A stretch of 64,000 bases of DNA from Comamonadaceae bacterium G21597-S1 (GTDB taxonomy: Bacteria; Pseudomonadota; Gammaproteobacteria; Burkholderiales; Burkholderiaceae_C), in NCBI GenBank assembly GCA_027214345.1, contig JAPWHR010000001.1, positions 434,001-498,000 on the forward strand, read 5' to 3'. Shown here in pieces: positions 42,100-49,856 of this stretch. Every line of letters starts with the position of its first letter. Positions within the stretch are counted from its first letter, which is position 1. A model generated the notes under the pieces. That model was given only the letters and a program-made list of their open reading frames with translations, made no database searches and was not told the origin of the DNA. The translations under genes and the position numbers were made by a program.

Positions 42100-42636
42100 T
42101 CAGGATTCGAAATACTCGCGCGCCGCAAAGCCGCCGGTGTCCGCCTCCGGCTGCAGGTACACCACCACCCGGCATTCGCCATGGTGCTGGGCGATGGTCT
42201 TCTCCAGTGCCACCTTGGCATAACCGAGGTTCTCGGCCGCGATCACGCCGAACACGTTCGAGGTCATCATGCACATGGCCGGGCGATCCAGCACCTTGTC
42301 GCCGAAGGGGCAGTCGCGGTTGCCGAACACGATCTTCTGCGCGTCCTCCTCGATCACGTGGAAGCTGCCCTGGATCCGGCGCTTGAGGTCCACCAGCACC
42401 GCGGCCACCTGCGCGCGCGACAGCCGCTCGAGACGCAAGGCCGACTTGTATTCCTGGTTGATCTGGTCGCCAACCCGATGGCCCACGACACTGATGAAGC
42501 CCGCCGCTTCGTCGATACCCACCACCTCCTGCAGCGTGCCCGCCAGTTCGCGGATCAGGTTGCGCATGAAGCCATCGCGCTCCAGTGGCACGCCGAGCGT
42601 CGACACGGTGGTATCGACATCGCTAGTTTCTGTCAT
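42100..42636 (-). CDS. Methanogen output domain 1-like protein
   Basis: 178 aa. The sequence CPFGDKVLDRPAMCMMTSNV and GVIAAENLGYAKVALEKTIA corresponds to the small MetOD1/4-vinyl-reductase-like group. Cysteines in NRDCPFGD, PAMCMM and GECRVVVY may bind a metal or cofactor. Such domains are usually the output or sensor parts of signalling proteins, first named in archaeal methanogens; here it is free-standing and encoded directly upstream of a hybrid kinase, probably as its signal partner. ATG 42636 was chosen over GTG 42639. Confidence 0.7.
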   Translation of the reverse strand: MTETSDVDTTVSTLGVPLERDGFMRNLIRELAGTLQEVVGIDEAAGFISVVGHRVGDQINQEYKSALRLERLSRAQVAAVLVDLKRRIQGSFHVIEEDAQKIVFGNRDCPFGDKVLDRPAMCMMTSNVFGVIAAENLGYAKVALEKTIAQHHGECRVVVYLQPEADTGGFAAREYFES

Positions 42637-42734
42637 CACGGCTCCTTCCGTCGGCTGAGCGCTTCAGCCTGCATCCATTATGGGACCGGCTGGTGCATCT
42701 GCCGACTGCCGGCCTGGCGGGCTCGGCGGGCCAC

Positions 42735-45533
42735 CTAGTTGCGCAGAATCGTCCGGATGCGTTGGGCCAGCTCGTCGACGACGAAGGGCTTGGTGATCAT
42801 CTGCATGTTGTCGCTGAGGAAGCGGCTTTGCACCGCCGCCTGTTCGGCGTAACCGGTCACGAACAACACCTTCAGTCCCGGGCGCTTGCCCATGGCGATC
42901 TCCGCGAGCTGGCGGCCGTTGAGGCCCGGCAGGCCGACGTCCGACACCAGCAGGTCGAAATGGCGCGGGCCGTCGAGCAGCACCAGCGCCGATTCGGCGT
43001 CGCCCGCTTCGGCATAGGCATAACCCAGCTCGGCCAGCACCGAGACGATGATCTCGCGCACGCTGGGCTCGTCCTCCACCACCAGGATGCTCTCGCCCGC
43101 CTGTGCGCCTTCGACCGCAACGCGGGCTGGCGCCGGTTCGGCCTCGCCGTCCGAGAGGTCGCGCGGCAGGTACAGCGTGACGGTGGTCCCGCGGCCCGGC
43201 TCGCTCTGGATGCGCACATGGCCGCCGGCCTGCTTGACGAAGCCATACACCATCGACAGGCCCAGGCCGGTCCCCTGGCCGATGGGCTTGGTGGTGTAGA
43301 ACGGTTCGAACGCGCGTGCGATGACCGATTCGGACATGCCCACGCCGGAGTCGCCCACGCTCACCGCCACGTATTCGCCCGGCGCCAGTTCGACCTGGGT
43401 GGCGGCGTACGCGTCGTCGATCCGGCAATTGGCAACCTCGATGCCGAGCTCGCCGCCGTCGGGCATGGCGTCGCGCGCATTGATCACCAGGTTGAGCAGC
43501 GAGCTCTCGAGCTGGCCGCTGTCGATCCGCGCCGGCCAGGCGTCCTGCGGGTGGCGTATCTGCAAGGTGATGTGCGGCCCGAGGGTGCGCCGCATCATGT
43601 CGTCCAGCGAGTCGATCAGCGCGCAGACGTCGACCCGGCGTGTCTTCAGCGCCTGGCGGCGGGCAAAGGCCAGCAGGCGCTGCGTCAGCGCGGCGGCCCG
43701 CTGCGAACTGGCGGAGGCGCGCTCGAGCAGCTTCTCGAATCCGTCCTGCTTGCCGGCCGCGAGCTTGCGCTGCATCAGCTGGATCGAGCCGTAGATGCTG
43801 GCCAGCATGTTGTTGAAGTCGTGCGCGATGCCGCCGGTGAGTTTGCCGATGGCCTCCATCTTCTGCGCCTGGCGCAGCTGCTCCTCGGCCTTTGCCAGCG
43901 CGTCCGAGCGTTCGCGGTCGGCGCTGATGTCGCGCCCGAACGCGAAGACCGTCTTGCCGTCGGGCGCGGCCGTCCAGGCCACGATGCGATGGCTGCCGTC
44001 CGCATGCAGGACGCGGCACTCGAAGGTGGGCAACACGCCCACCGTGGCGCGGGCCAGCGCGTCCTCGGCCCTGGCATGGTCCTGCGGATGGATCAAGGCG
44101 TCGATGCGTCGCCCCACGACCTGCTCCCGGTCCCAGCCCAGCGCGCATTTCCAGGCCGGGTTGACGTCGACGAAGCAACCATGCTCGTCGATCATGGCCA
44201 TCAGGTCGGGCGAGTTGGTCCACATGCGCTCGCGTTCGCGCGTGCGCTCGTCCACGCGGCGCTCCAGCGTGGCGTTGATCGCACGCAGCTTGTCGCGGTC
44301 GGCGCGCTGGTCCTCGATGTCGGTGTTGGTGCCGACCCAGCGCACGATGGCGCCGCCGGTGTTGCGCACCGGCAGCGCTCGCACCAGGTGCCAGCGGTAG
44401 ACCCCGTCGGCGCGGCGGATCCGGAACTCCACTTCGTAGTTCGTGCCGCTGCGCAGCGCCGCGGCCCATGTCGACTTCGCGCGCGCGAGGTCGTCGGGGT
44501 GCACCAGCGTGGCCCAGCCGGTTCCGCACAGCGCCGCCATGTCCATGCCGCTGTAGCGCAGCGTCTGTTCGTTGAACCAGTCCAGCTGCCCGTCGGCGGG
44601 CGAGGTCCACATATGGTTGGGCGCCAGCTGGGCAAACGAGCGGAACTTCTCTTCGCTCTCACGCAGCACCTGGGCCTGGGCGACGACCTCGGTCACGTCC
44701 ACGCCTTCGACGAAGATGCCGTTGACCTTGCCGTCGGCCCCGCGCGTCGGTTGGTAGATGAAGTCCACCACCCGTTCCTCGAGCTCGGTCCCGGGCTCGG
44801 CGACCAGGCTCACCCGCGCAGCGCGGCCGGAGTGGGTCTCGCCGGTGCGGTAGACCGTGTCGAGCAATTCGAAGAAGCCCTGGCCCTCGAGTTCGGGCAG
44901 GGCCGCGCGCACCGGCATGCCGATCACGTCGCGTTGCGCGATGAGCCGCAGGTAGGCCGGGTTGGTGAGCTCGAAGCAATGCTCCGGCCCGCGCAACACC
45001 GCGACGAAACTCGGCGACGACGTGAACATCTCGCGCAGGCGGTCGAGTTCGGCCGTGCGTTCGCGTCTGGCCTTGACCTCCTGCGTGATCTCGGTACAGG
45101 CGCAGAAGACGCCCAGCACCTCCCCCTGATCGCCGCGCACCGGCGCGTAGAAGAACGAGAAATGGGTTTCCTCGTCATGCCCGTGGCGCCGCATCGTCAG
45201 CTCGATGTCGTCCATGTAGATCGGCTCGCCGGCATAGGCGCGGGCCATGATCGGCTCCAGGTCGCTGCGGATCTCGCTCCAGACGTCCAGGAAGGGCTGG
45301 TCCAGCGCCGGATGGTGCCCGCCCAGGATCTCGGCGTAGCCGTCGTTGTAGAACATCCGCTGGTCCGGCCCCCAGACCGCGAACATCGGTTGCGGCGCGT
45401 TGAGCATCAGGCCGACCAGCGTCTTGAGTTGCGACGGCCAGCGCGCGGGCAAACCCAGCGGCGACTCGGCCCAGGGGTGGGCGCGCAGCATTGCGCCCAT
45501 GTCGCCCCCACCCTGCATGAAGCGCAGCGTCAT
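42735..45533 (-). CDS. Multi-PAS hybrid histidine kinase with C-terminal receiver
   Basis: 932 aa, cytoplasmic. There are four PAS-type sensor segments: about 30-155 (YNDGYAEILGGHHPA), 165-290, 295-415 (WFNEQTLRYSGMDM) and 440-555 (DVNPAWKCALGWDRE). The kinase core has H-box IGKLTGGIAHDFNNMLASI and NLVINARDAMPDGG, GDSGVGMS and GTGLGLSMVYGFV. The receiver (about 810-930) has VSDVGLPGLNG and ITKPFVVDEL. The GGIAHDFNN type of H-box is typical of this large family. It overlaps the response regulator gene by four bases (ATGA), so the two work together. Confidence 0.93.
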   Translation of the reverse strand: MTLRFMQGGGDMGAMLRAHPWAESPLGLPARWPSQLKTLVGLMLNAPQPMFAVWGPDQRMFYNDGYAEILGGHHPALDQPFLDVWSEIRSDLEPIMARAYAGEPIYMDDIELTMRRHGHDEETHFSFFYAPVRGDQGEVLGVFCACTEITQEVKARRERTAELDRLREMFTSSPSFVAVLRGPEHCFELTNPAYLRLIAQRDVIGMPVRAALPELEGQGFFELLDTVYRTGETHSGRAARVSLVAEPGTELEERVVDFIYQPTRGADGKVNGIFVEGVDVTEVVAQAQVLRESEEKFRSFAQLAPNHMWTSPADGQLDWFNEQTLRYSGMDMAALCGTGWATLVHPDDLARAKSTWAAALRSGTNYEVEFRIRRADGVYRWHLVRALPVRNTGGAIVRWVGTNTDIEDQRADRDKLRAINATLERRVDERTRERERMWTNSPDLMAMIDEHGCFVDVNPAWKCALGWDREQVVGRRIDALIHPQDHARAEDALARATVGVLPTFECRVLHADGSHRIVAWTAAPDGKTVFAFGRDISADRERSDALAKAEEQLRQAQKMEAIGKLTGGIAHDFNNMLASIYGSIQLMQRKLAAGKQDGFEKLLERASASSQRAAALTQRLLAFARRQALKTRRVDVCALIDSLDDMMRRTLGPHITLQIRHPQDAWPARIDSGQLESSLLNLVINARDAMPDGGELGIEVANCRIDDAYAATQVELAPGEYVAVSVGDSGVGMSESVIARAFEPFYTTKPIGQGTGLGLSMVYGFVKQAGGHVRIQSEPGRGTTVTLYLPRDLSDGEAEPAPARVAVEGAQAGESILVVEDEPSVREIIVSVLAELGYAYAEAGDAESALVLLDGPRHFDLLVSDVGLPGLNGRQLAEIAMGKRPGLKVLFVTGYAEQAAVQSRFLSDNMQMITKPFVVDELAQRIRTILRN

Positions 45534-45904
45534 GGCGCGCCGTCGTGCGAACTGCGGATCTCGTCCATCAGGCGGTCCAGGTCATCGAGCTCGAACGGCT
45601 TGGCCAGCTCCCGCACGCGCGGGCCCAGCGCACGCAAGGCGTCGCCGTGCTGGTAACCCGAGCACAACACGACCCAGCGCTCGGGGTGCTTGGCGATGAT
45701 GTGGCGGGCCAGGTCGGTGCCGGACATGCCGGGCAGGCTGATGTCGCTCACCAGCACATCGAAATGGCTGGCATCCCACAGCACCAGTGCCTCCTCGGCG
45801 GTGGCGCAGGCCACCACCTCGCGCTGGTCGTCTTCCAGCATCTCCTGGAAGGTTTCCCGCAGTTCGTCGTTGTCCTCCACATACAACATGCGCAGTTGTT
45901 TCAT
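45530..45904 (-). CDS. Single-domain response regulator
   Basis: 124 aa from MKQLRMLYVEDNDELR, a stand-alone receiver without output domain. Acid pocket VEDND, phospho-acceptor in VLVSDISLPGMSG, and the switch Thr/Ser and Lys positions (CSGYQHGD, LAKPFELDDL) are present. It precedes the multi-PAS hybrid kinase and overlaps it, so it is likely a phosphorelay intermediate. The longer frame from 46108 would add an arginine-rich extension that is not part of a receiver. Confidence 0.9.
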   Translation of the reverse strand: MKQLRMLYVEDNDELRETFQEMLEDDQREVVACATAEEALVLWDASHFDVLVSDISLPGMSGTDLARHIIAKHPERWVVLCSGYQHGDALRALGPRVRELAKPFELDDLDRLMDEIRSSHDGAP

Positions 45905-46132
45905 GGTCGGCAAGGGGGTGATGTCAAAAGGCGATTCTAGGACGCTCACCCGGAGCTGCCGGGCCCGTGGCGCCGCGGCACCTGGTCGGGGCCGGTGCAG
46001 GGGAGAGCGCAGGCAAAGGCGAGGGCGAGGGCGCGGGCAGACGCTGCACAATCGGCACGCCGGTCGCCATCGCATTGCGCGACCCGCACGCGCATCGCCG
46101 GAAACCATCCACCATCGAAGGAGCCGCTTGCC

Positions 46133-46660
46133 ATGACATCACCATCGCGACGCCGCCAGGTCTGCGTGCTCGGCAGCGCCGAACCCGGCTCCGAAGCCTA
46201 CGAACGAGCCGGCCAGGCCGGGGAGCGGCTGGCCCGGCTCGGCATCACCGTCGTGAGCGGCTGCGGCAGCCCGGCGACGCGCCATGCGGCGCAATGCGCG
46301 CTGGACACCGGCGGCCTGGTCGTCAGCATCCTTCCGGCCGACACCATGCCGGAGCCGGACTGGCCCGCCACCGTGGTCATCCCCTGCGGCATGGGCGACG
46401 CGCGCAACCTGATGATGGCGCTGGCGGGAGATGCCTGCATCGTCATCGGCGGACGCGCCGGCACGATATCCGAGGTCTGCCTGGCCTGGCTGCATCGGCG
46501 CCCGCTGCTGCCACTGGTCGGCTGCGGCGGCTGGTCCGACGGGCTGTTGGCGAATCCGCCGGACGAGCGCAACAATGCGCCGATCCTGCCGTGGGGGAAT
46601 GTGGGGGAGCTCGAGGGGCGGTTGCGGGGGTTGGGGTTGGTACCCGTCGCCGCTGCATGA
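46133..46660 (+). CDS. SLOG/LOG-type nucleotide-binding protein (TIGR00725-like)
   Basis: 175 aa, with AAGGAG nine bases before the ATG. Rossmann-like SLOG pattern: RRRQVCVLGSAEPGS, ITVVSGCGSPATRHAA, the PxGMGDARN element in IPCGMGDARNLMM, and VIGGRAGTISEV, close to the GGxGTxxE motif of lysine-decarboxylase-like/LOG proteins. These fold families bind nucleotides or sugar-nucleotide derivatives; the role here is unknown. A decayed partial copy lies about 2 kb downstream (48144-48376). Confidence 0.85.
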   Translation: MTSPSRRRQVCVLGSAEPGSEAYERAGQAGERLARLGITVVSGCGSPATRHAAQCALDTGGLVVSILPADTMPEPDWPATVVIPCGMGDARNLMMALAGDACIVIGGRAGTISEVCLAWLHRRPLLPLVGCGGWSDGLLANPPDERNNAPILPWGNVGELEGRLRGLGLVPVAAA

Positions 46661-46857
46661 CGTTTCGTCGCGGGCCCGGGCCTGGGACTGGGCGGTGTGG
46701 TCGTGCGCGCGGATTGACCGGGCCGGTCCGGCGCGGCAAGATGCACTCATCGCCAGATGACCCGCACGCCCGAAGATCGCGTCGAACCGTTGCGGCGCGT
46801 GCCTGTCTCCGTGTGTCGGAGAGCCTTCCGTCAAAGGAAAGAAAGGATGTCAGCGTG

Positions 46858-47451
46858 ATGTTCCTGCACGAGCCGCCTGCCTCCGCCGAAGCCGAACAAC
46901 TGTTCCTGTCCGACCGGGACGACGTCGGCTTCGTCATGAACCTGAGCCGCCTGTGGGCCTGGCGCCCCGATGTCTGCACCGGCTTCTCGGCATTGCGCGA
47001 CCAGCTGGCGATCCGGTCCGCGTTGTCGCCGCGCGAACGCGCGGTGCTGGTGTGCGCCACCGCGGCGGAACTGGGCGACGCCTACTGCGCATTGGCCTGG
47101 GGCAGCCGCTTGGCCGCGCAGCTGCCCGACGCACACGATGCCGGTGCCTTGCTGCGGGGCGAGCCGGTGTCGGCCCTGTCGCAGCGCGAGACCGCACTGG
47201 CCTCATGGGCCCGCGCCGTGACCCGCGACCCGAACGGCACCACCGCCGGCGATGTGCAGCGGCTGCGCGATGCCGGCCTTGACGACCGCGAGATCTTCGA
47301 AGCCACCACCTTCATCGCGTTCCGCCAGGCCTTCTCGACCATCAACGACGCCCTGAGCGCCGCGCCCGACCGGCAGCTGCAGGCACAGGCGCCGCCGCCG
47401 GTGCGCGACGCGGTGGTGTTCGGGCGTGCTCCGGCGGACGGGGCGGGGTGA
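46858..47451 (+). CDS. Carboxymuconolactone decarboxylase/AhpD-like family protein
   Basis: 197 aa. The helical pattern LSPRERAVLVCATAAELGDAY and ALAWGSRLA fits the AhpD-like fold, with conserved Glu, Cys and His-like positions partly replaced (no clear CxxC redox pair). RDPNGTTAGDVQRLRDAG and DREIFEATTFIAFRQAF form the second half of the fold. The substrate cannot be told, and the missing CxxC argues against peroxidase activity. AAAGGA lies about 11 bases upstream. Confidence 0.8.
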   Translation: MFLHEPPASAEAEQLFLSDRDDVGFVMNLSRLWAWRPDVCTGFSALRDQLAIRSALSPRERAVLVCATAAELGDAYCALAWGSRLAAQLPDAHDAGALLRGEPVSALSQRETALASWARAVTRDPNGTTAGDVQRLRDAGLDDREIFEATTFIAFRQAFSTINDALSAAPDRQLQAQAPPPVRDAVVFGRAPADGAG

Positions 47452-47595
47452 GTCATAGGGAATTCCTGTGACCTGTAACCGACCTGGCTTGGCGGCTGGT
47501 GGCCGCGGGCGGCAACACCTGCATGCTGCCGGCTTTGCGCCATCCCGACGCTTGGGGTCGGGGCGGCGGGTTGTTGAACGGCTCCGTCGGACGTC

Positions 47596-48099
47596 ATGAC
47601 CCTGGTTCCCGCGAGCTTCCGGCATTGGCGAGCTGCGTTGCGATTTGACGAAATCTCGCTTGGCTTCGGCGGCGTTCGTCTTGCAACACTTGTTGAGCTC
47701 GAAGCGTTCCAGATCGGCTATTCGATGTCGTTGGACGGCACGAACCTGTGTTCCGACGCTCCTGGATACTGGAGGTCGACCTGGCTGGCCATAGGCGAGG
47801 AGACCAGTGGTGGTGATCCACTGATACTGGACACATCGAGCAAGGCGCTGGCGGTGCTCACGGCCCGGCACGGTCTCGGCCAGTGGGATCCTTATCCCGT
47901 CGCGACTTCGCTCGCGGCACTCGATGCGGCCCTCAATGTGCTTGCGCAGACGTCCCGCGGCCGCGAGAACCCGGTGGCACTTGAACGCAACCCGATGACG
48001 GAAGAGGAGAGAGAGCTTGCGCTTTCCGTCATCGGGGCGGCTAATCCTGGCATCGACCTCCAATATTGGGATTTGCTGCTAACGCGTGACGACGCATGA
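47596..48099 (+). CDS. SMI1/KNR4 (SUKH)-like protein
   Basis: 167 aa. VPASFRHWRAALRF at the start, then FQIGYSMSLDG, STWLAIGEETSGGDPLILD and HGLGQWDPYPVATSLAALDA follow the order and motifs of the SUKH superfamily, whose members are frequently immunity proteins against contact-dependent or polymorphic toxins. No toxin gene is nearby. An in-frame stop at 47575 limits the N-terminus, which is a little shorter than in typical members, so loss of the very start is possible. Confidence 0.6.
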   Translation: MTLVPASFRHWRAALRFDEISLGFGGVRLATLVELEAFQIGYSMSLDGTNLCSDAPGYWRSTWLAIGEETSGGDPLILDTSSKALAVLTARHGLGQWDPYPVATSLAALDAALNVLAQTSRGRENPVALERNPMTEEERELALSVIGAANPGIDLQYWDLLLTRDDA

Positions 48100-48143
48100 G
48101 GCCCATTGAGTTGCGGCACCGGGCCACTCCCGACCACTGGGCG

Positions 48144-48376
48144 TCAGCATTCGTCCGGCCGACACCATGTCGGACCGGATGAAACCGGTCTGGTCTTGTC
48201 TGGTCGACGACCGTGGTTATTCCCTGCGGCATGGACGACGCGCGCAGCCTGATGATGGAGCAGGAATGTGAAGCCGGTGTCGTCATCAGTGGCCGGGTTA
48301 GCGCGATATTCGACGTCAGCTTGGCTCGGCTGCGCAAACGGACGCTGCTGCCGCTGGTCGGCGGCGGCGGCTCACA
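48144..48376 (+). pseudogene. Decayed partial copy of the SLOG/LOG gene
   Basis: The DNA aligns base by base with 46317-46535 inside the intact gene, with substitutions and small indels. The product fragment reads VIPCGMDDARSLMM and TLLPLVGGGG, matching VIPCGMGDARNLMM and PLLPLVGCGG. The catalytic-like GGRAGT motif has become SGRVSA, and the 5' part is missing. It ends about 5 bp before an IS256-type remnant, suggesting a rearrangement at that element. Confidence 0.75.
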
Positions 48377-48380
48377 GCAA

Positions 48381-48508
48381 GAAGGAAGCGACGAATCAGT
48401 TTGCGATCCTCTATGGAGATCGATTCACGAAGGCAGTCACTTCAGATGTGGCTCAAACTTGCCTGCCGCGCTGGTCGTTCGTCGCAAGCGACGCCCGCCG
48501 TCTGTCGG
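48381..48508 (+). mobile_element. IS256-family end fragment (left bracket of the catabolic island)
   Basis: Matches 61765-61890 over its whole length, with identical stretches such as TTTGCGATCCTCT and CGCAAGCGACGCCCGCCG. The coding part corresponds to the last residues of an IS256-type transposase (ATNQFAILYGDRFTKAV), followed by the right non-coding end. The orientation is the same as the copy at 61 kb. It is far too short to be mobile. Confidence 0.7.
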
Positions 48509-48854
48509 TCACGCGTGCAGCACGTACGGCCTGGGAGATTCAGCTCTGACGCGAAAAGCTGCGATTCGTGCGGTGCAGGTTGCCATCACCGCCGCGCGAA
48601 GCACTGTGCCGATAACGTTCGCGGCAATTCTGGCGCCAAGGGGTCACCGATGAGGAATCCGCCCAAGCCCGGGGTAGTCGCAGTCCCATCGATATGGTCG
48701 GTCGCCGCAATTGCCACGATGGACAATGTGGTGTTGATGACGTTCGGCATACTCCGAATTGAGCTTGAGATGGCGAGTTCGCATTTGCTGGTCAGGCCCG
48801 CATGGTCACTAGCGATCTCCCAAGGCCTGCGCCAGGAATGAGACCCGGTCCAGG
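48509..48854. other. Stretch between the IS remnant and the LysR gene
   Basis: 346 bp. A frame from 48652 (MRNPPKPGVVAVPSIWSVAA, ending at 48841) is possible, but it has no recognised family and a poor ribosome-binding site. I see no other feature. Confidence 0.3.
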
Positions 48855-49775
48855 CTATCTCTGGTTGTCGCCGACCTCCTTCGATGCAAGGGCCTCTTGT
48901 CGAATCCACTGGCGGAACGCCTGCAGTGGTGGGTAGCTTTCGCGCGCGATCGGCCACGCAAGGTAGTAGTCATCCTCGCTTTCCATCTGCAGGTCGACGG
49001 CTACGACAAGATCGCCTCGAGCAAGTTCGCTGTCAATGAGGAAGCGCGGCAGTAGGGCAACACCCAGTCCGGCGATTGCGGCCTGCGTCGCTACTGCGAA
49101 TTGGTCAACCAGCATCCCCGGTACTTCGCCACTTGGCACCCCCATCGCCATGAACCACTGCCGCCATGCCTGCGGCCGGCTTTCAAGGTGCAGCAGCGGC
49201 GCCTTCAGCAGGTGCCGCGGCTGCGAGATCCGATAAGCCTTCATGAACGCCGCGCTGCAGGCCGGTACTACCGTCTCCTTCATCAGGAAGTCGAACCGTG
49301 CGTGCGGCCAATCGGGTTGGCCGAAGTGGATTGCTGCGTCCACCTGATCAGATTGAAAGTCGAATGGCGCCAGTCGCGTGGTGAGGTTCAATGTCACACC
49401 GGGATGCTCGATCATGAAGGCCGGCAGGCGAGGTGCGAGCCAACGCGTACCGAAGGTGGGAAGGATCGCCACGTTGAGCAGACCCCCCTTTGGGTTGGCC
49501 CGAAAACCCAGGGTGGCCGTTGCGAGGCGGCGCAGTGTCGCACGTACTTCCTCGGCATAGGCCTCGCCTGCGGTCGTCAGGCGCACGGTCTGGCGCTCGC
49601 GTATGAAGAGCGCCGAGCCGATCTGTTCTTCCAGCGCGCGAACCTGGCGGCTGATCGCGCTTTGTGTGAGGCACAGTTCCGCCGCTGCCGCGGTAAAGCT
49701 CTGGTGTCGTGCCGCCGATTCGAAGGCGCACAACACATGAATGGGCGGCAGGAAGCGGCGCTGCAGTGTGGTCAT
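48855..49775 (-). CDS. LysR-family transcriptional regulator (GcvA-like)
   Basis: 306 aa. Starts MTTLQRRFLPPIHVLCAFE with the HTH AARHQSFTAAAAELCLTQSAISRQVRALE, followed by the two-lobed substrate-binding domain (LNVAILPTFGTRWLAPRLPA, QVDAAIHFGQPDW, LGVALLPRFLI). It resembles the GcvA/AmpR branch. It is divergent from the fused 2-oxoadipate enzyme gene, with 81 bp between, and very likely controls it. A perfect inverted repeat lies directly upstream of its start codon. Confidence 0.93.
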   Translation of the reverse strand: MTTLQRRFLPPIHVLCAFESAARHQSFTAAAAELCLTQSAISRQVRALEEQIGSALFIRERQTVRLTTAGEAYAEEVRATLRRLATATLGFRANPKGGLLNVAILPTFGTRWLAPRLPAFMIEHPGVTLNLTTRLAPFDFQSDQVDAAIHFGQPDWPHARFDFLMKETVVPACSAAFMKAYRISQPRHLLKAPLLHLESRPQAWRQWFMAMGVPSGEVPGMLVDQFAVATQAAIAGLGVALLPRFLIDSELARGDLVVAVDLQMESEDDYYLAWPIARESYPPLQAFRQWIRQEALASKEVGDNQR

Positions 49776-49778
49776 GGA

Positions 49779-49797
49779 TCATTCTATTTCGGAATGA
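49779..49797. promoter_or_regulatory. Candidate LysR operator
   Basis: TCATTC and GAATGA form a perfect 6-bp inverted repeat with a 7-bp spacer (TATTTCG), 4 bp upstream of the LysR start in the 81-bp divergent region. Position, symmetry and AT-rich centre fit a LysR-type binding site; no footprint evidence is available. Confidence 0.55.
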
Positions 49798-49856
49798 CAT
49801 CAGGTGAGAATATCGTTTGCTTCGCGTTGGTCGGACCGCGAAAATTCACCAAGTCA

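Noticed and set aside
42693-45656. A 987-codon frame opposite the multi-PAS kinase
   Set aside because: It mirrors the kinase codons, has no domain or ribosome-binding site, and the kinase on the other strand is complete and overlaps its regulator in the usual way.
49101-49856. A longer N-terminus for the fused 2-oxoadipate enzyme
   Set aside because: The extension runs antisense through the LysR gene and has no family resemblance; the DUF1338 fold begins shortly after 49857.
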